Assembly: GCA_963835955.1 (NCBI GenBank)
Contig: CAWIHZ010000005.1
Span: 558,001-622,000, forward strand
DNA from: Roseiarcus sp963835955
GTDB lineage: Bacteria; Pseudomonadota; Alphaproteobacteria; Rhizobiales; Beijerinckiaceae
Reading direction: 5' to 3'
DNA length: 64,000 nucleotides
Shown here: positions 1 through 8,915 of the stretch, in pieces
How positions within the stretch are numbered: the stretch's first letter is position 1
How the letters are laid out: every line of letters starts with the position of its first letter
Notes under the pieces: model-generated
Databases searched by the model: none
Told to the model about the DNA's origin: nothing
The model's input: the letters and a program-made list of their open reading frames with translations, nothing else
Made by a program: the position numbers and the translations under genes

Positions 1-85
1 CGGGCGCGTCCGCGCGCGCGGGCATGATTGCCCACGCCGTCGCCGCCAGTCCGCCCCCGAGAGCGGCGCGCCGGGTCAGCGGCAT
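1..85 (-). CDS. Partial: N-terminus of a Tat-exported protein
   Basis: Reading leftwards from an ATG at 85, the first 28 codons are open to the window edge and encode MPLTRRAALGGGLAATAWAI followed by MPARADAP. This is a classic twin-arginine signal: T-R-R-A-A-L, a hydrophobic stretch, then a likely A-R-A cleavage site. The mature protein lies outside the window, so its function cannot be named. It is divergent from the small gene that follows. Confidence 0.6.
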   Translation of the reverse strand, partial: MPLTRRAALGGGLAATAWAIMPARADAP

Positions 86-136
86 GACTTGCGTCCCATT
101 GCTGGACGCTGCGTCTGGCGCGGGACTTGCTTTAAT

Positions 137-328
137 ATGACTTGCGGCGTCGAGGGCGCACCCTTGCGTAAATTCATGTTGTCCCTGGGAACGGCCGCCG
201 CCGGTCTCGCTCTGGCGCGCGTGATCTTCGCGCCGCTCTTCTTAGCCGAGCCGGCGGATCACGCAACCGCTCTATTGTTCGCCAGCGGCTTGTTCACCAT
301 CGCGCTTGCCGCGGTGGTGCGCGACTGA
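137..328 (+). CDS. Small hypothetical membrane protein
   Basis: A 63-residue protein with two hydrophobic segments (about residues 14-34 and 41-60) separated by a short acidic loop with E-P-A-D-H, ending in R-D. I do not recognise a family. The start is uncertain: ATG 137 is chosen, but ATG 89 and ATG 176 are in frame, and the hydrophobic part begins only after 176. It lies between a divergent Tat-signal gene and tRNA-Leu. It could be a small inner-membrane protein, or a chance open frame in GC-rich DNA. Confidence 0.35.
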   Translation: MTCGVEGAPLRKFMLSLGTAAAGLALARVIFAPLFLAEPADHATALLFASGLFTIALAAVVRD

Positions 329-437
329 GCGCCACGGGCGCGCGCTTCCCACGCCCGTTTTTTCTGTGGCGTCGCGCGGGCAAGCTGATATAGAGCGCGC
401 CCGAAGCGAAGGCGTCCCGTCCGGGCGGCGCTTAAGC

Positions 438-522
438 GCGGGCGTGGCGGAATTGGCAGACGCGCCGGATTTAGGTTCCGGTGATGAAAGTCGTGGGGGT
501 TCGAGTCCCTCCGCCCGCACCA
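438..522 (+). tRNA. tRNA-Leu (anticodon UAG)
   Basis: The 85-nt sequence has a 7-bp acceptor stem (GCGGGCG with CGCCCGC), the D-arm GGCGGAATTGGCAGACGC, an anticodon stem CCGGA/TCCGG around the loop TTTAGGT (anticodon TAG), a long class II variable arm, the T-loop GGTTCGAGTCC, and an encoded ACCA 3' end. The large variable arm and UAG anticodon identify leucine. It lies just upstream of tig. Confidence 0.95.
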
Positions 523-617
523 CCAGCGAAGCCGGGCCGGCGCAAAACGGCGTATTGGCGACAGACAAAACCGGCTAAGAGGGACCTTGGCCAAAAGACG
601 ACAAGGCGGATTTGACG

Positions 618-2033
618 ATGCAAGTGACAGAGACGCTGAGCCAGGGGCTCAAGCGCGAGTATGACATTTCCCTGCCGGCGAGCGATCTTGCGGCCAAGCT
701 CAACGGGCAGCTCGCCGATCTGAAGGCGAAAATCCGCATCAACGGCTTCCGGCCGGGCAAGGTGCCGGTCGAACACCTGCGGCGGGTTTACGGCCGGTCG
801 GTGATGGCCGACGTCGTGCAGGAGGCGATCGCCAGCGCGAACAAGAAGATCGTCGACGACAACGGCCTGCGGCTGGCCCGCGAGCCGAAGGTCGAGCTGC
901 CGACCGATCAGGCGACGATCGACGCGGCGCTGGAGGCGCGCGGCGATCTCAACTTCAAGGTCGCGCTCGAAGTGTTGCCGGCGTTCGAGATCGGCGACTT
1001 TTCGCAAATTGCGCTCGAGCGGCCGGTGGCCGACGTCGAGCCCGCCGATGTGGAAACCGCGCTCGACCGTCTGGCCGAGGACCGCCGGACCTATGCCGAC
1101 AAGCCCGAAGGAGCCAAAGCCGAGAACCACGACCGGGTCACCGTCGATTTCGAAGGCTCGATCAACGGCGTTCCGTTCGAGGGCGGCGAAGGCAGAGACA
1201 TTCAGGTGGTGCTGGGCTCCAACACCTTCATTCCCGGCTTCGAGGAAGCGCTCGTCGGCGTCGCCGCGGGCGAGAAGCGCATGGTCCACGCGACCTTTCC
1301 GGAGGCTTACGCGGTCCGCGCGATCGCAGGCAAGACCGGCGCGTTCGATGTGACGGTCAAGGCCGTCGCGGCGCGCGAGGATTTCGCCATCGACGACGAA
1401 TTCGCCAAAAGCCTCGGCCTCGAGAACCTCGACAAGCTGAAGGAGGCGGTGCGCGATCGAATGCTCGCGGACTTCGCGCGCGCCTCGCGCGAGAAGGTCA
1501 AGCGCCAGCTGCTCGACAAGCTCGACAGTCTCTATTCGTTCGAACTGCCGGAGGGACTGGTCAGCCAGGAATTCGAGTCGATCTGGACCCAGGTGACGCG
1601 CGAACAACAGGCCGCCGGCCGCAGCTTCGCCGACGAGAACACCACGGAAGAGGCCGCGCGGGCCGACTACCGCAAGATCGCCGAACGCCGGGTGCGCCTC
1701 GGGCTCCTGCTCGCCGAGGTCGGGACCAGGGCCGAGCTGAAAGTCTCCGACGAGGAGATGACGCAGGCGCTCATCGCCCGGGCGCGATCCTATCCGGGGC
1801 AGGAAAAGCAGGTCTGGGACTTCTACCGCAACAACAATCAGGCGCTCTCGGAATTGCGCGCGCCGATCTATGAGGAGAAGGTGGTCGACCATATCCTGGG
1901 CCTCGCCAGGGTCGAAGACCGCAAGGTGACCAAGGAGGAACTTCTCAAACCGGTCGACGACGACCTGCCGACGGAGCCGGCCGACGTCGAACTTCCGCCC
2001 GGGCTCGCCGACGGCGAGCCGCCGCCGGCCTGA
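618..2033 (+). CDS. tig: Trigger factor, ribosome-associated chaperone and peptidyl-prolyl isomerase
   Basis: Trigger factor binds the ribosomal exit tunnel and shields nascent chains. The 471-residue protein shows the usual order: an N-terminal ribosome-binding domain (about 1-145) with the signature G-F-R-P-G-K-V-P near residue 45, a central FKBP-type isomerase domain (about 165-250, with D-F-E-G-S and the A-F-P-E-like loop T-F-P-E-A-Y), and a helical C-terminal substrate-binding domain. The acidic, proline-rich tail after about residue 440 is typical of rhizobial versions. ATG 618 is chosen over the TTG at 612 because AAGGCGGA lies 8-9 nt upstream of it. It sits upstream of clpP, clpX and lon, the common alphaproteobacterial order. 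Confidence 0.97.
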   Translation: MQVTETLSQGLKREYDISLPASDLAAKLNGQLADLKAKIRINGFRPGKVPVEHLRRVYGRSVMADVVQEAIASANKKIVDDNGLRLAREPKVELPTDQATIDAALEARGDLNFKVALEVLPAFEIGDFSQIALERPVADVEPADVETALDRLAEDRRTYADKPEGAKAENHDRVTVDFEGSINGVPFEGGEGRDIQVVLGSNTFIPGFEEALVGVAAGEKRMVHATFPEAYAVRAIAGKTGAFDVTVKAVAAREDFAIDDEFAKSLGLENLDKLKEAVRDRMLADFARASREKVKRQLLDKLDSLYSFELPEGLVSQEFESIWTQVTREQQAAGRSFADENTTEEAARADYRKIAERRVRLGLLLAEVGTRAELKVSDEEMTQALIARARSYPGQEKQVWDFYRNNNQALSELRAPIYEEKVVDHILGLARVEDRKVTKEELLKPVDDDLPTEPADVELPPGLADGEPPPA

Positions 2034-2043
2034 TCGAAGGCGC

Positions 2044-2088
2044 GGGCGGCCGACATCGGCCCGAGCGCCGCGGCGGCCGCCCCTTTTC
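2044..2088 (+). terminator. Probable rho-independent terminator of tig
   Basis: GGGCGGCCG (2044-2052) is complementary to CGGCCGCCC (2074-2082), giving a 9-bp GC stem with a loop of about 21 nt, followed by CTTTT at 2083-2087. The T-run is short and the loop long, so this is a moderate candidate separating tig from clpP. Confidence 0.5.
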
Positions 2089-2156
2089 GGCTGGGCGCAG
2101 GGCGCCTATCTAGGGCGGCAGCGTCCGCCGACTAATTCCCGCGAAAGAAATGACCT

Positions 2157-2798
2157 ATGCGCGATCCCGTCGACTATTACTATAACCAACTCGTCCCGAT
2201 CGTGATTGAGCAGTCGGCGAGGGGCGAGCGGTCCTTCGACATTTTCTCGCGCCTTTTGCGCGAGCGCATTATATTCGTGGTCGGCCCGGTCGAGGATGGG
2301 TCGGCGTCGCTGGTGGTGGCGCAACTGTTGTTCCTAGAAGCCGACAACCCGAAGAAGGAAATCGCGCTTTACATCAATTCGCCCGGGGGCGTGGTCACCG
2401 CAGGGCTGTCGATCTACGACACCATGCAGTTCATTCGTCCCAAAGTGACCACCATGTGCATCGGCCAGGCCGCCTCGATGGGATCGCTGCTGCTCGCGGC
2501 CGGCGAGAAGGGATCGCGCTTCGCGCTTCCCAATTCCCGAATCATGGTCCACCAGCCCTCCGGCGGGTTTCAGGGCCAGGCCTCCGACATCCAGCGGCAC
2601 GCCGAAGACATCCTCAAAGTCAAGCGCCGCCTCAACGAGATCTACGTCCATCACACCGGGCAATCGTTCGAAGCCATTGAAAGGACGCTGGATCGCGATC
2701 ATTTCATGTCGGCTGAAGAAGCCAAGGCCTTCGGGATCGTCGATGAAGTGACGATGAAGCGCGTCGTGGAGCCTGAAGAGGTCAAGGCGCCGGCTTAA
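2157..2798 (+). CDS. clpP: ATP-dependent Clp protease proteolytic subunit
   Basis: ClpP forms the tetradecameric serine-protease barrel that degrades proteins unfolded by ClpX or ClpA. The 213-residue product has the full catalytic triad: Ser107 in Q-A-A-S-M-G-S, His132 in M-V-H-Q-P-S-G, and Asp181 in L-D-R-D-H-F-M. The N-terminal loop Y-Y-Y-N-Q-L-V-P and the handle helix are intact, and length is normal for the family. It lies 123 bp after tig and 248 bp before clpX, the standard partner arrangement. The propeptide is very short. Confidence 0.97.
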   Translation: MRDPVDYYYNQLVPIVIEQSARGERSFDIFSRLLRERIIFVVGPVEDGSASLVVAQLLFLEADNPKKEIALYINSPGGVVTAGLSIYDTMQFIRPKVTTMCIGQAASMGSLLLAAGEKGSRFALPNSRIMVHQPSGGFQGQASDIQRHAEDILKVKRRLNEIYVHHTGQSFEAIERTLDRDHFMSAEEAKAFGIVDEVTMKRVVEPEEVKAPA

Positions 2799-3046
2799 GG
2801 TTGGGCTCGATAACGGCCTCGCTGACAGCAAGCGGCGGGCGCTCCCGACGATTTTTGCGGCGTGGACTTGATTTTGCATGGAATTTGATGGTTGCTAGCC
2901 GGACAGCGATCCGCGCGCGTCGCCATTGGGGGCGCGCGCCGGGAAGGCGGGTCAAAGGCTACGGTTCGTTAGGGTGGTTTGTTTAGGCTGCGCGTTCGGG
3001 TGTCGAGGAGACGCTTCGACGCAACCGGCCTCAGTGGAGAAAAACG

Positions 3047-4300
3047 ATGGCCAAGGCCGACGGCGACGCGAAGAATACGCTGTATTGCTCCTTCTGCGGC
3101 AAGAGCCAGCATGAAGTGCGCAAGCTTATCGCCGGACCTACCGTATTCATCTGCGATGAGTGCGTCGAATTATGCATGGATATCATCCGCGAGGAGAGCA
3201 AGACTGCGCTCGTCAAAAGCAAGGATGGCATCCCAACTCCGCGCGAAATCTGCAAGGTTCTGGATGATTACGTGATCGGGCAGCCGCAGGCCAAGCGCGT
3301 ATTGTCCGTTGCGGTCCACAATCATTACAAGCGGCTCAATCACGCCACCAAGCACGGCGACGTTGAACTGGCGAAATCCAACATCCTGCTGATCGGCCCG
3401 ACGGGTTCGGGCAAGACCCTGCTCGCCCAGACGCTGGCCCGCATCCTCGACGTGCCGTTCACCATGGCCGACGCCACCACCCTGACTGAGGCGGGCTATG
3501 TCGGCGAGGATGTCGAAAACATCATCCTGAAGCTGCTGCAGGCCTCAGACTACAACGTCGAACGGGCGCAGCGCGGCATCGTCTATATCGACGAGATCGA
3601 CAAGATCAGCCGCAAGTCCGACAATCCCTCGATCACCCGCGACGTGTCGGGCGAGGGCGTCCAGCAGGCGCTGCTCAAGATCATGGAGGGCACGATTGCG
3701 AGCGTGCCGCCCCAGGGCGGGCGCAAGCATCCCCAGCAGGAGTTCCTGCAGGTCGACACGACCAATATCCTGTTCATCTGCGGCGGCGCGTTTTCCGGCC
3801 TGGAGCGCATCATCTCGGCTCGCGGGAAGGGCACTTCGATCGGATTTTCGGCCAAGGTTCAGGCCCCCGACGACCGCCGCACCGGAGAAGTGTTCCGTCA
3901 GGTCGAACCCGAGGATCTGCTGAAGTTCGGCCTCATCCCCGAATTCGTCGGCAGACTGCCGGTCATCGCGACCCTCGAGGACCTCGACGAGGATGCGCTG
4001 AAGAAAATATTGACTGAGCCGAAGAACGCGCTGGTGAAGCAGTATCAGCGCCTGTTCGAAATGGAGAGCACCGACCTCACCTTCCAGGACGAGGCGCTGG
4101 TCGTGGTCGCCAAGAAGGCGATCGAGCGACGAACGGGAGCCCGGGGCCTGCGTTCGATCATGGAGGGCATTCTGCTCGACACGATGTTCGAACTGCCGGG
4201 TCTCGATGGCGTCGAGCAGGTCGTGATCGGTCCCGAAGTCGTCGAAGGAAAGGCGCGCCCGCTCTACATCTACGCCGAGCGCGCCGAGCGCGCGAGCTGA
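3047..4300 (+). CDS. clpX: ATP-dependent Clp protease ATP-binding subunit ClpX
   Basis: This AAA+ hexameric unfoldase feeds substrates to ClpP. The 417-residue protein begins with the four-cysteine zinc-binding domain (C14, C17, C36, C39). It then has the Walker A motif G-P-T-G-S-G-K-T at 117-124, the pore loop G-Y-V-G-E-D near 150, Walker B V-Y-I-D-E-I-D-K near 182-189, the ClpP-contacting I-G-F loop (G-T-S-I-G-F), and sensor residues including E-F-V-G-R-L-P. Length matches the family. ATG 3047 is preceded by GGAGAAAAACG. It lies directly downstream of clpP. Confidence 0.98.
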   Translation: MAKADGDAKNTLYCSFCGKSQHEVRKLIAGPTVFICDECVELCMDIIREESKTALVKSKDGIPTPREICKVLDDYVIGQPQAKRVLSVAVHNHYKRLNHATKHGDVELAKSNILLIGPTGSGKTLLAQTLARILDVPFTMADATTLTEAGYVGEDVENIILKLLQASDYNVERAQRGIVYIDEIDKISRKSDNPSITRDVSGEGVQQALLKIMEGTIASVPPQGGRKHPQQEFLQVDTTNILFICGGAFSGLERIISARGKGTSIGFSAKVQAPDDRRTGEVFRQVEPEDLLKFGLIPEFVGRLPVIATLEDLDEDALKKILTEPKNALVKQYQRLFEMESTDLTFQDEALVVVAKKAIERRTGARGLRSIMEGILLDTMFELPGLDGVEQVVIGPEVVEGKARPLYIYAERAERAS

Positions 4301-4320
4301 ACGGGCGCCATTTCTGGCGA

Positions 4321-4350
4321 CTTGAAAGTAACGCGTTGGCGGCCCATGTT
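4321..4350 (+). promoter_or_regulatory. Heat-shock (sigma32/RpoH) promoter for lon
   Basis: CTTGAAA at 4321-4327, a 15-bp spacer, then CCCATGTT at 4343-4350 closely matches the RpoH consensus (CTTGAAA, spacing 11-16, CCCCATNT). It sits between the clpX stop and the lon start, about 213 bp upstream of lon, in the correct orientation. lon is a known RpoH target in other proteobacteria; use here is inferred. Confidence 0.7.
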
Positions 4351-4562
4351 CCGGGGCGACGCGCAATTCTCGCGACGCAAACTGGGTACGGGATTTGCAT
4401 CGCGGCGGTCGCAACGTCTCCGCGGGGGCACTTATCTTGCGGGGTGCGCAAGCGGCGGGCAAGGCAGCTGAACTTCAGGGCAGAGTCCGCCGGCGGGCGT
4501 CGTCAGCATAGGGATGCGGAGCGGGCTGACATGCCGGCTCCACAAGAATCGGGGACAAACCC

Positions 4563-6983
4563 ATGACCAGCCAACGCAGAACCATCGTCGCCGGAACGCT
4601 CGACATCTACCCCGTCTTGCCGCTTCGCGACATCGTCGTTTTCCCCCACATGATCGTGCCGCTGTTCGTGGGCCGGGAAAGGTCGATTCGCGCGCTCGAA
4701 GAGGTGATGAAATCGGATAAGCCGATCCTTCTCGCGACCCAGAAAAACGCGGCCGACGACGATCCGGCGCCCGAGGCCATCTTTTCGGTCGGCACGCTGG
4801 CGAGCGTCCTTCAGTTGCTCAAATTGCCCGACGGGACGGTCAAGGTGCTGGTCGAGGGCGCGGCCCGGGCGCAAGTGACGCGCTATATGCCGGGCGAAAG
4901 CTTCTACCAGGCCGAGGCGCAGGCGGTCGCCGACGACCCGATCGAAAAGATCGAGGCGGAAGCGCTGTCGCGCTCGGTGGTCTCGGAGTTCGAGAGCTAC
5001 GTGAAGCTCAACAAGAAAATATCGCCCGAGGTCGTCAGCGCGGTCAATCAGATCGACGACTATGGCAAGCTCGCCGACACGATCGCATCGCATCTGGCGA
5101 TCAAGCTCGTCGATAAACAAGCGATCCTGGAGACCCGCTCCATCGCCAAGCGGTTCGAGAAGTGCCTGGCGCTGATGGAGAGCGAGATTTCGGTGCTGCA
5201 GGTCGAGAAGCGCATTCGCACGCGGGTCAAGCGCCAGATGGAGAAGACGCAGCGCGAGTACTATCTCAACGAGCAGATGAAGGCGATTCAGAAGGAACTC
5301 GGCGACGAGGAGGGCAAGGACGAAATGTCCGAGCTCGAGGATCGCATCAAGTCGACCAGGCTCACCAAGGAAGCGCGCGAGAAGGCGCTGGGCGAAGTCA
5401 AGAAGCTCAGGCAGATGGCCCCGATGTCGGCGGAAGCGACGGTCGTGCGCAACTATCTCGACTGGCTGCTCTCGATCCCGTGGCAGAGACGCTCGAAGAT
5501 CAAGAAGGACTTGCCGGCCGCGCAGGCAATTCTCGACGCCGACCATTTCGGCCTCGATAAGGTCAAGGAGCGGATCGTCGAATATCTGGCCGTGCAGCAG
5601 CGGGCCAACAAGCTGACCGGGCCGATCCTGTGCCTCGTTGGTCCCCCCGGCGTCGGCAAAACCTCGCTCGGCAAGTCGATCGCCAAGGCGACCGGCCGCG
5701 AGTTCGTGCGCATGTCGCTCGGCGGCGTGCGCGACGAGGCGGAGATTCGCGGCCACCGGCGCACCTATATCGGCTCGATGCCGGGCAAGGTCATTCAGTC
5801 GATGCGCAAGGCGAAGACGTCTAATCCGCTGTTCCTGCTCGACGAAGTCGACAAGATGGGCATGGATTTTCGCGGCGATCCGTCCTCGGCGCTGCTCGAG
5901 GTGCTTGATCCGGAGCAGAACTCGACCTTCAACGACCATTATCTCGAGGTCGACTACGATCTCTCGAGCGTGATGTTCGTCACCACCGCCAACACGCTCA
6001 ACATCCCCCCGCCGCTGATGGACCGGATGGAGATCATCCGCATCGCCGGCTACACGGAGGACGAGAAGCTGGAAATCGCCAAGCGCCATCTGCTGCCCAA
6101 TTCAATGGCCAAGCATGGCCTCGACGGTAAGGAATGGGAGGTCGAGGACAGCGGCATCATGGAGCTCGTGCGCCGCTACACGCGTGAGGCCGGCGTGCGC
6201 AATCTCGAGCGCGAGCTCTCCAACCTCGCCCGCAAGGCGGTCAAGGAGATCCTGACCAACAAGAAGAAGAGGATCGTCGTCACTGGCGAGAACGTCGCCG
6301 AGTTCCTCGGTCCGCCGAGATTCCGATACGGCGAGATCGAAGCCGACGATCAGGTCGGGCTGGTGACTGGACTCGCCTGGACCGAGGTCGGCGGCGAATT
6401 GCTGACGATCGAAGGGGTCATGATGCCCGGCAAGGGCCGCATGACGGTGACCGGCAATCTCAAGGACGTGATGAAGGAGTCGATTTCGGCCGCGGCGTCC
6501 TACGTGCGCTCGCGGGCGCTCGATTTCGGCATTGAGCCGCCGCTGTTCGACAAGCGCGACGTCCACGTGCACGTCCCCGAGGGCGCGACGCCAAAGGACG
6601 GACCGTCGGCGGGCGTCGCGATGGCGACGGTCATCGTGTCGATGCTCACCGGCATTCCGGTGCGCCGCGACATCGCCATGACCGGCGAGATCACCTTGCG
6701 CGGCCGCGTGCTGCCGATCGGCGGTCTGAAGGAGAAACTGCTCGCCGCCCTTCGCGGCGGCATCAAGAAGGTCCTGATACCGGAAGAGAACGTGAAGGAC
6801 CTGGCGGAGATTCCGAACTCGGTGAAGAACGGGCTCGAAATCGTTCCGGTTTCGCGCATGGACGAAGTGCTCGCGAATGCGCTCGTGCGGCAGCCGGCCC
6901 GCATCGCCTGGGAAGAGGAAGCGAGCACGGCCGCGCCGGCCAAACCTTCGGAAGACGACGGACCGGGCCTCGTCGCTCATTGA
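4563..6983 (+). CDS. lon: ATP-dependent protease La (Lon)
   Basis: Lon is a soluble homohexameric AAA+ protease that degrades misfolded and regulatory proteins. The 806-residue protein has the N-terminal LAN domain (about 15-210, beginning V-L-P-L-R-D-I-V-V-F-P), a coiled-coil stretch, Walker A G-P-P-G-V-G-K-T near 359-366, Walker B F-L-L-D-E-V-D-K, and the C-terminal protease domain. The catalytic dyad is intact: Ser682 in D-G-P-S-A-G and Lys725 in the G-G-L-K-E-K motif. Length is typical. The gene is preceded by a heat-shock promoter and followed by a strong terminator at 7046-7079. Confidence 0.98.
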   Translation: MTSQRRTIVAGTLDIYPVLPLRDIVVFPHMIVPLFVGRERSIRALEEVMKSDKPILLATQKNAADDDPAPEAIFSVGTLASVLQLLKLPDGTVKVLVEGAARAQVTRYMPGESFYQAEAQAVADDPIEKIEAEALSRSVVSEFESYVKLNKKISPEVVSAVNQIDDYGKLADTIASHLAIKLVDKQAILETRSIAKRFEKCLALMESEISVLQVEKRIRTRVKRQMEKTQREYYLNEQMKAIQKELGDEEGKDEMSELEDRIKSTRLTKEAREKALGEVKKLRQMAPMSAEATVVRNYLDWLLSIPWQRRSKIKKDLPAAQAILDADHFGLDKVKERIVEYLAVQQRANKLTGPILCLVGPPGVGKTSLGKSIAKATGREFVRMSLGGVRDEAEIRGHRRTYIGSMPGKVIQSMRKAKTSNPLFLLDEVDKMGMDFRGDPSSALLEVLDPEQNSTFNDHYLEVDYDLSSVMFVTTANTLNIPPPLMDRMEIIRIAGYTEDEKLEIAKRHLLPNSMAKHGLDGKEWEVEDSGIMELVRRYTREAGVRNLERELSNLARKAVKEILTNKKKRIVVTGENVAEFLGPPRFRYGEIEADDQVGLVTGLAWTEVGGELLTIEGVMMPGKGRMTVTGNLKDVMKESISAAASYVRSRALDFGIEPPLFDKRDVHVHVPEGATPKDGPSAGVAMATVIVSMLTGIPVRRDIAMTGEITLRGRVLPIGGLKEKLLAALRGGIKKVLIPEENVKDLAEIPNSVKNGLEIVPVSRMDEVLANALVRQPARIAWEEEASTAAPAKPSEDDGPGLVAH

Positions 6984-7045
6984 TCGCGAGGGGCGGGCGA
7001 AGGCGATCCTCCCTTGCCCGCCCGCTTCCCCCGGCGCCATGCTGC

Positions 7046-7079
7046 AGCCGCGAATTCCCCGGAATTCGCGGCTTTTTCT
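7046..7079 (+). terminator. Rho-independent terminator after lon
   Basis: AGCCGCGAATTCC (7046-7058) and its exact complement GGAATTCGCGGCT (7061-7073) are separated by two bases and followed by TTTTCTT. The 13-bp perfect stem and T-run make this the clearest terminator in the window. It isolates lon from the HU gene. Confidence 0.85.
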
Positions 7080-7150
7080 TGCCTGGAGCGCGATTTACGC
7101 CGCCAAACGCTGATTTTTCTGTATTCAATCCCGGCAAACGCTTGCGCTTC

Positions 7151-7179
7151 TTGAACGAAACGGCGAGCAAGGATATCAA
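7151..7179 (+). promoter_or_regulatory. Housekeeping sigma70-type promoter for the HU gene
   Basis: TTGAAC at 7151-7156 and TATCAA at 7174-7179 are separated by exactly 17 bp, in the gap between the lon terminator and the HU start. The predicted leader is about 135 nt. No other comparable pair was noticed in this gap. Confidence 0.5.
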
Positions 7180-7320
7180 CTCAGCCGTCGATTCGAGCGA
7201 AAGCGGCGTTTGAGCGCGTTCGCGAAGAGGGACGGAAATGAGCGCGTTGCGGCGCACGGGCGCCGCGCCAACGAACGGCGCCGCGCCAAGGCGTCGCACT
7301 CAAGCGGAAGAGGCCACAGA

Positions 7321-7611
7321 ATGAACAAGCTAGAACTCGTCGATCACATCGCCACCGAAGCGGAATTAACCAAGGTCAGCGCCGCCGCCGCGCTCGAGGC
7401 GACGCTGGAGGGCATCGTCAAGACGCTGAGGAAAGGCGAGGAGGTCCGTCTCGTCGGTTTTGGCACCTTCTCGGTGCGCGAACGTGCGGCGGGCAAGGGA
7501 CGAAATCCGGCGACCGGCAAGGAGATCAAGATCAGCGCATCGAAAAACGCCCGCTTCAAACCCGGCGCGGCGCTTAAGGCGAGCCTCAACAAGAAGGCCG
7601 GCAAGAAATAG
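7321..7611 (+). CDS. hupB: DNA-binding protein HU
   Basis: HU is a small dimeric nucleoid protein that bends DNA. The 96-residue product starts M-N-K-L-E-L-V-D and has the family signature G-F-G-T-F-S-V-R followed by the R-N-P-A-T-G-K arm that enters the minor groove, and it ends in a lysine-rich tail (K-A-G-K-K). ATG 7321 is chosen because it gives the exact family N-terminus and follows GGAAGAGG; the frame extends upstream to 7210 without family similarity. Placement after lon is common in proteobacteria. Confidence 0.96.
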   Translation: MNKLELVDHIATEAELTKVSAAAALEATLEGIVKTLRKGEEVRLVGFGTFSVRERAAGKGRNPATGKEIKISASKNARFKPGAALKASLNKKAGKK

Positions 7612-7650
7612 GACCGGGAGAGCGCGTTTCGCGGCTGGCGGAAGTTTGGA

Positions 7651-7688
7651 GTCGCGGGGCTCGGCCGTCGCCGCCTCGCGACCTTTTT
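7651..7688 (+). terminator. Probable terminator of the HU gene
   Basis: GTCGCGGGG (7651-7659) pairs with CCTCGCGAC (7674-7682), a 9-bp stem with one G-T pair, followed by CTTTTT at 7683-7688. It ends the HU transcript before tRNA-Val. Confidence 0.65.
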
Positions 7689-7787
7689 GCGCGCCCGACA
7701 GTGAGGCCTTGACATCGTGACGCGCTTGGCGCGGCCCGCGCAAGACTGTAGTCTTGAGCCGCGCCGCAAGACGCGCGTCGCGAAACA

Positions 7788-7863
7788 GGGCGGTTAGCTC
7801 AGTTGGCAGAGCATCTCGTTTACACCGAGAGGGTCGGCGGTTCGAGCCCGTCACCGCCCACCA
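7788..7863 (+). tRNA. tRNA-Val (anticodon UAC)
   Basis: The 76-nt cloverleaf has acceptor GGGCGGT/ACCGCCC, D-arm TAGCTCAGTTGGCAGAGC, anticodon stem TCTCG/CGAGA around TTTACAC (anticodon TAC), T-loop GGTTCGAGCCC and an encoded ACCA end. A TTGACA box at 7709-7714 and a 7-bp-arm palindrome at 7741-7756 lie just upstream. No clear -10 box sits at the right distance. Confidence 0.95.
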
Positions 7864-7901
7864 GCTTCCGGCGGCTGACGGTTCAGGCGGCGCTGGCGAT
7901 T

Positions 7902-8543
7902 ATGTTCGTTCTTGTGGCGGCGACGCCGGCGACCGCCGAAGACCAGGGCGAGTCGATGACCTTCCGCATCGTCCCGCTCGAATCGCATGACTGCGGCCGC
8001 CGATGCCCAACCGTAATCGTCGCCGAGGGCGTGATCGAGACTGATACGCCGCAGGCCTTCGTCGATTTCCTCAAATCGGGCGCAAGGAGAACCAGCCTGC
8101 GCCGCATCGTCTTCTTCAATTCCCGCGGCGGCAATGTCGTCGCGTCCATGGTCTTCGGCCACATTCTGCGGGCGTTGCGCATCGCGGGCGTCGTCGGGCG
8201 GTTCGAGAGGGGCCGGGGCGACGCGGGTCCGTTCGTCGGCGAATGCCTTTCCGCCTGCGTCTACGCTCTGATGGGCGCGGTGCGCCGCGTGGCGCCGCCG
8301 GGAAGCGAGGTCGCGCTGCACCGGATGTCGATCGTCGAGAACGAAGGCGGCGGCCAGGGAGCGGCGCACGTGACGCGCAGTTTCGCGGACGCTCCGATGG
8401 TCGCCGTGCTCAGGCGCTACGCGCGCAGGATGGGAGTCGACCCGGCGCTGGTGCGGATGGCGGAATCGCTTCCGCCCGACACCGTGCATGTTCTCACTCG
8501 CGAGGAAATGCGCCGTTTCTCGCTCGCCAGGAGCCAGTTCTAG
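7902..8543 (+). CDS. Exported ClpP/crotonase-fold-like protein of unknown function
   Basis: The 213-residue product begins with a short hydrophobic leader ending in A-T-P-A-T-A, a likely signal peptide, so the protein is probably periplasmic. The body resembles COG3904-type periplasmic ClpP-fold proteins: V-F-F-N-S-R-G-G-N-V-V-A-S recalls the oxyanion-loop region, and G-E-C-L-S-A-C-V-Y-A-L-M-G resembles the nucleophile helix, with serine between two cysteines. H-R-M near residue 145 could supply a histidine. Catalysis is not established. ATG 7902 is only 38 nt after tRNA-Val; the frame reaches back into the tRNA, which I reject as coding. Confidence 0.7.
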   Translation: MFVLVAATPATAEDQGESMTFRIVPLESHDCGRRCPTVIVAEGVIETDTPQAFVDFLKSGARRTSLRRIVFFNSRGGNVVASMVFGHILRALRIAGVVGRFERGRGDAGPFVGECLSACVYALMGAVRRVAPPGSEVALHRMSIVENEGGGQGAAHVTRSFADAPMVAVLRRYARRMGVDPALVRMAESLPPDTVHVLTREEMRRFSLARSQF

Positions 8544-8622
8544 GCCCTCGGCGGCGTGGCCCGAAAGCCTTGGCGCGCCTTGACTTGGGGTCGGCGCTGG
8601 CTTATCCGGCTGACGCCCTCGC

Positions 8623-8699
<77 letters not shown>

Positions 8700-8915
8700 T
8701 TTTTCCCAAGTGTCAGGCCACCGTTCCGCTGATCGACGGCGCCGCGCCATTGATCGCGTCGAGCGAACGACTACGTAATGACGAAGCGGCGATGCCAGCC
8801 TTTCGCCTTGCATGGCTCGTTGCGCTGCGATAGGCCTGTGAGCAGATGCGAGGGGCCACGCGTCTTCTGGGCGCCGCCCTCGCGCGCGCCTGACCGAATT
8901 ATGAGAGCAAGGCCG

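Noticed and set aside
471..1892. A 473-codon open frame on the minus strand across tig
   Set aside because: It lies wholly opposite the trigger factor gene, which has unmistakable domains. High GC at third codon positions creates such antisense frames throughout this window.
7741..7756. The palindrome CAAGACT-GT-AGTCTTG before tRNA-Val as an operator
   Set aside because: A 7-bp-arm palindrome is weak on its own; there is no well-placed -10 box and no second copy at tRNA-Leu or tRNA-Asp.
7803..7901. Upstream extension of the ClpP-fold-like gene into tRNA-Val
   Set aside because: The extra residues simply translate the tRNA sequence; the tRNA fold is complete, and the signal peptide begins at 7902.
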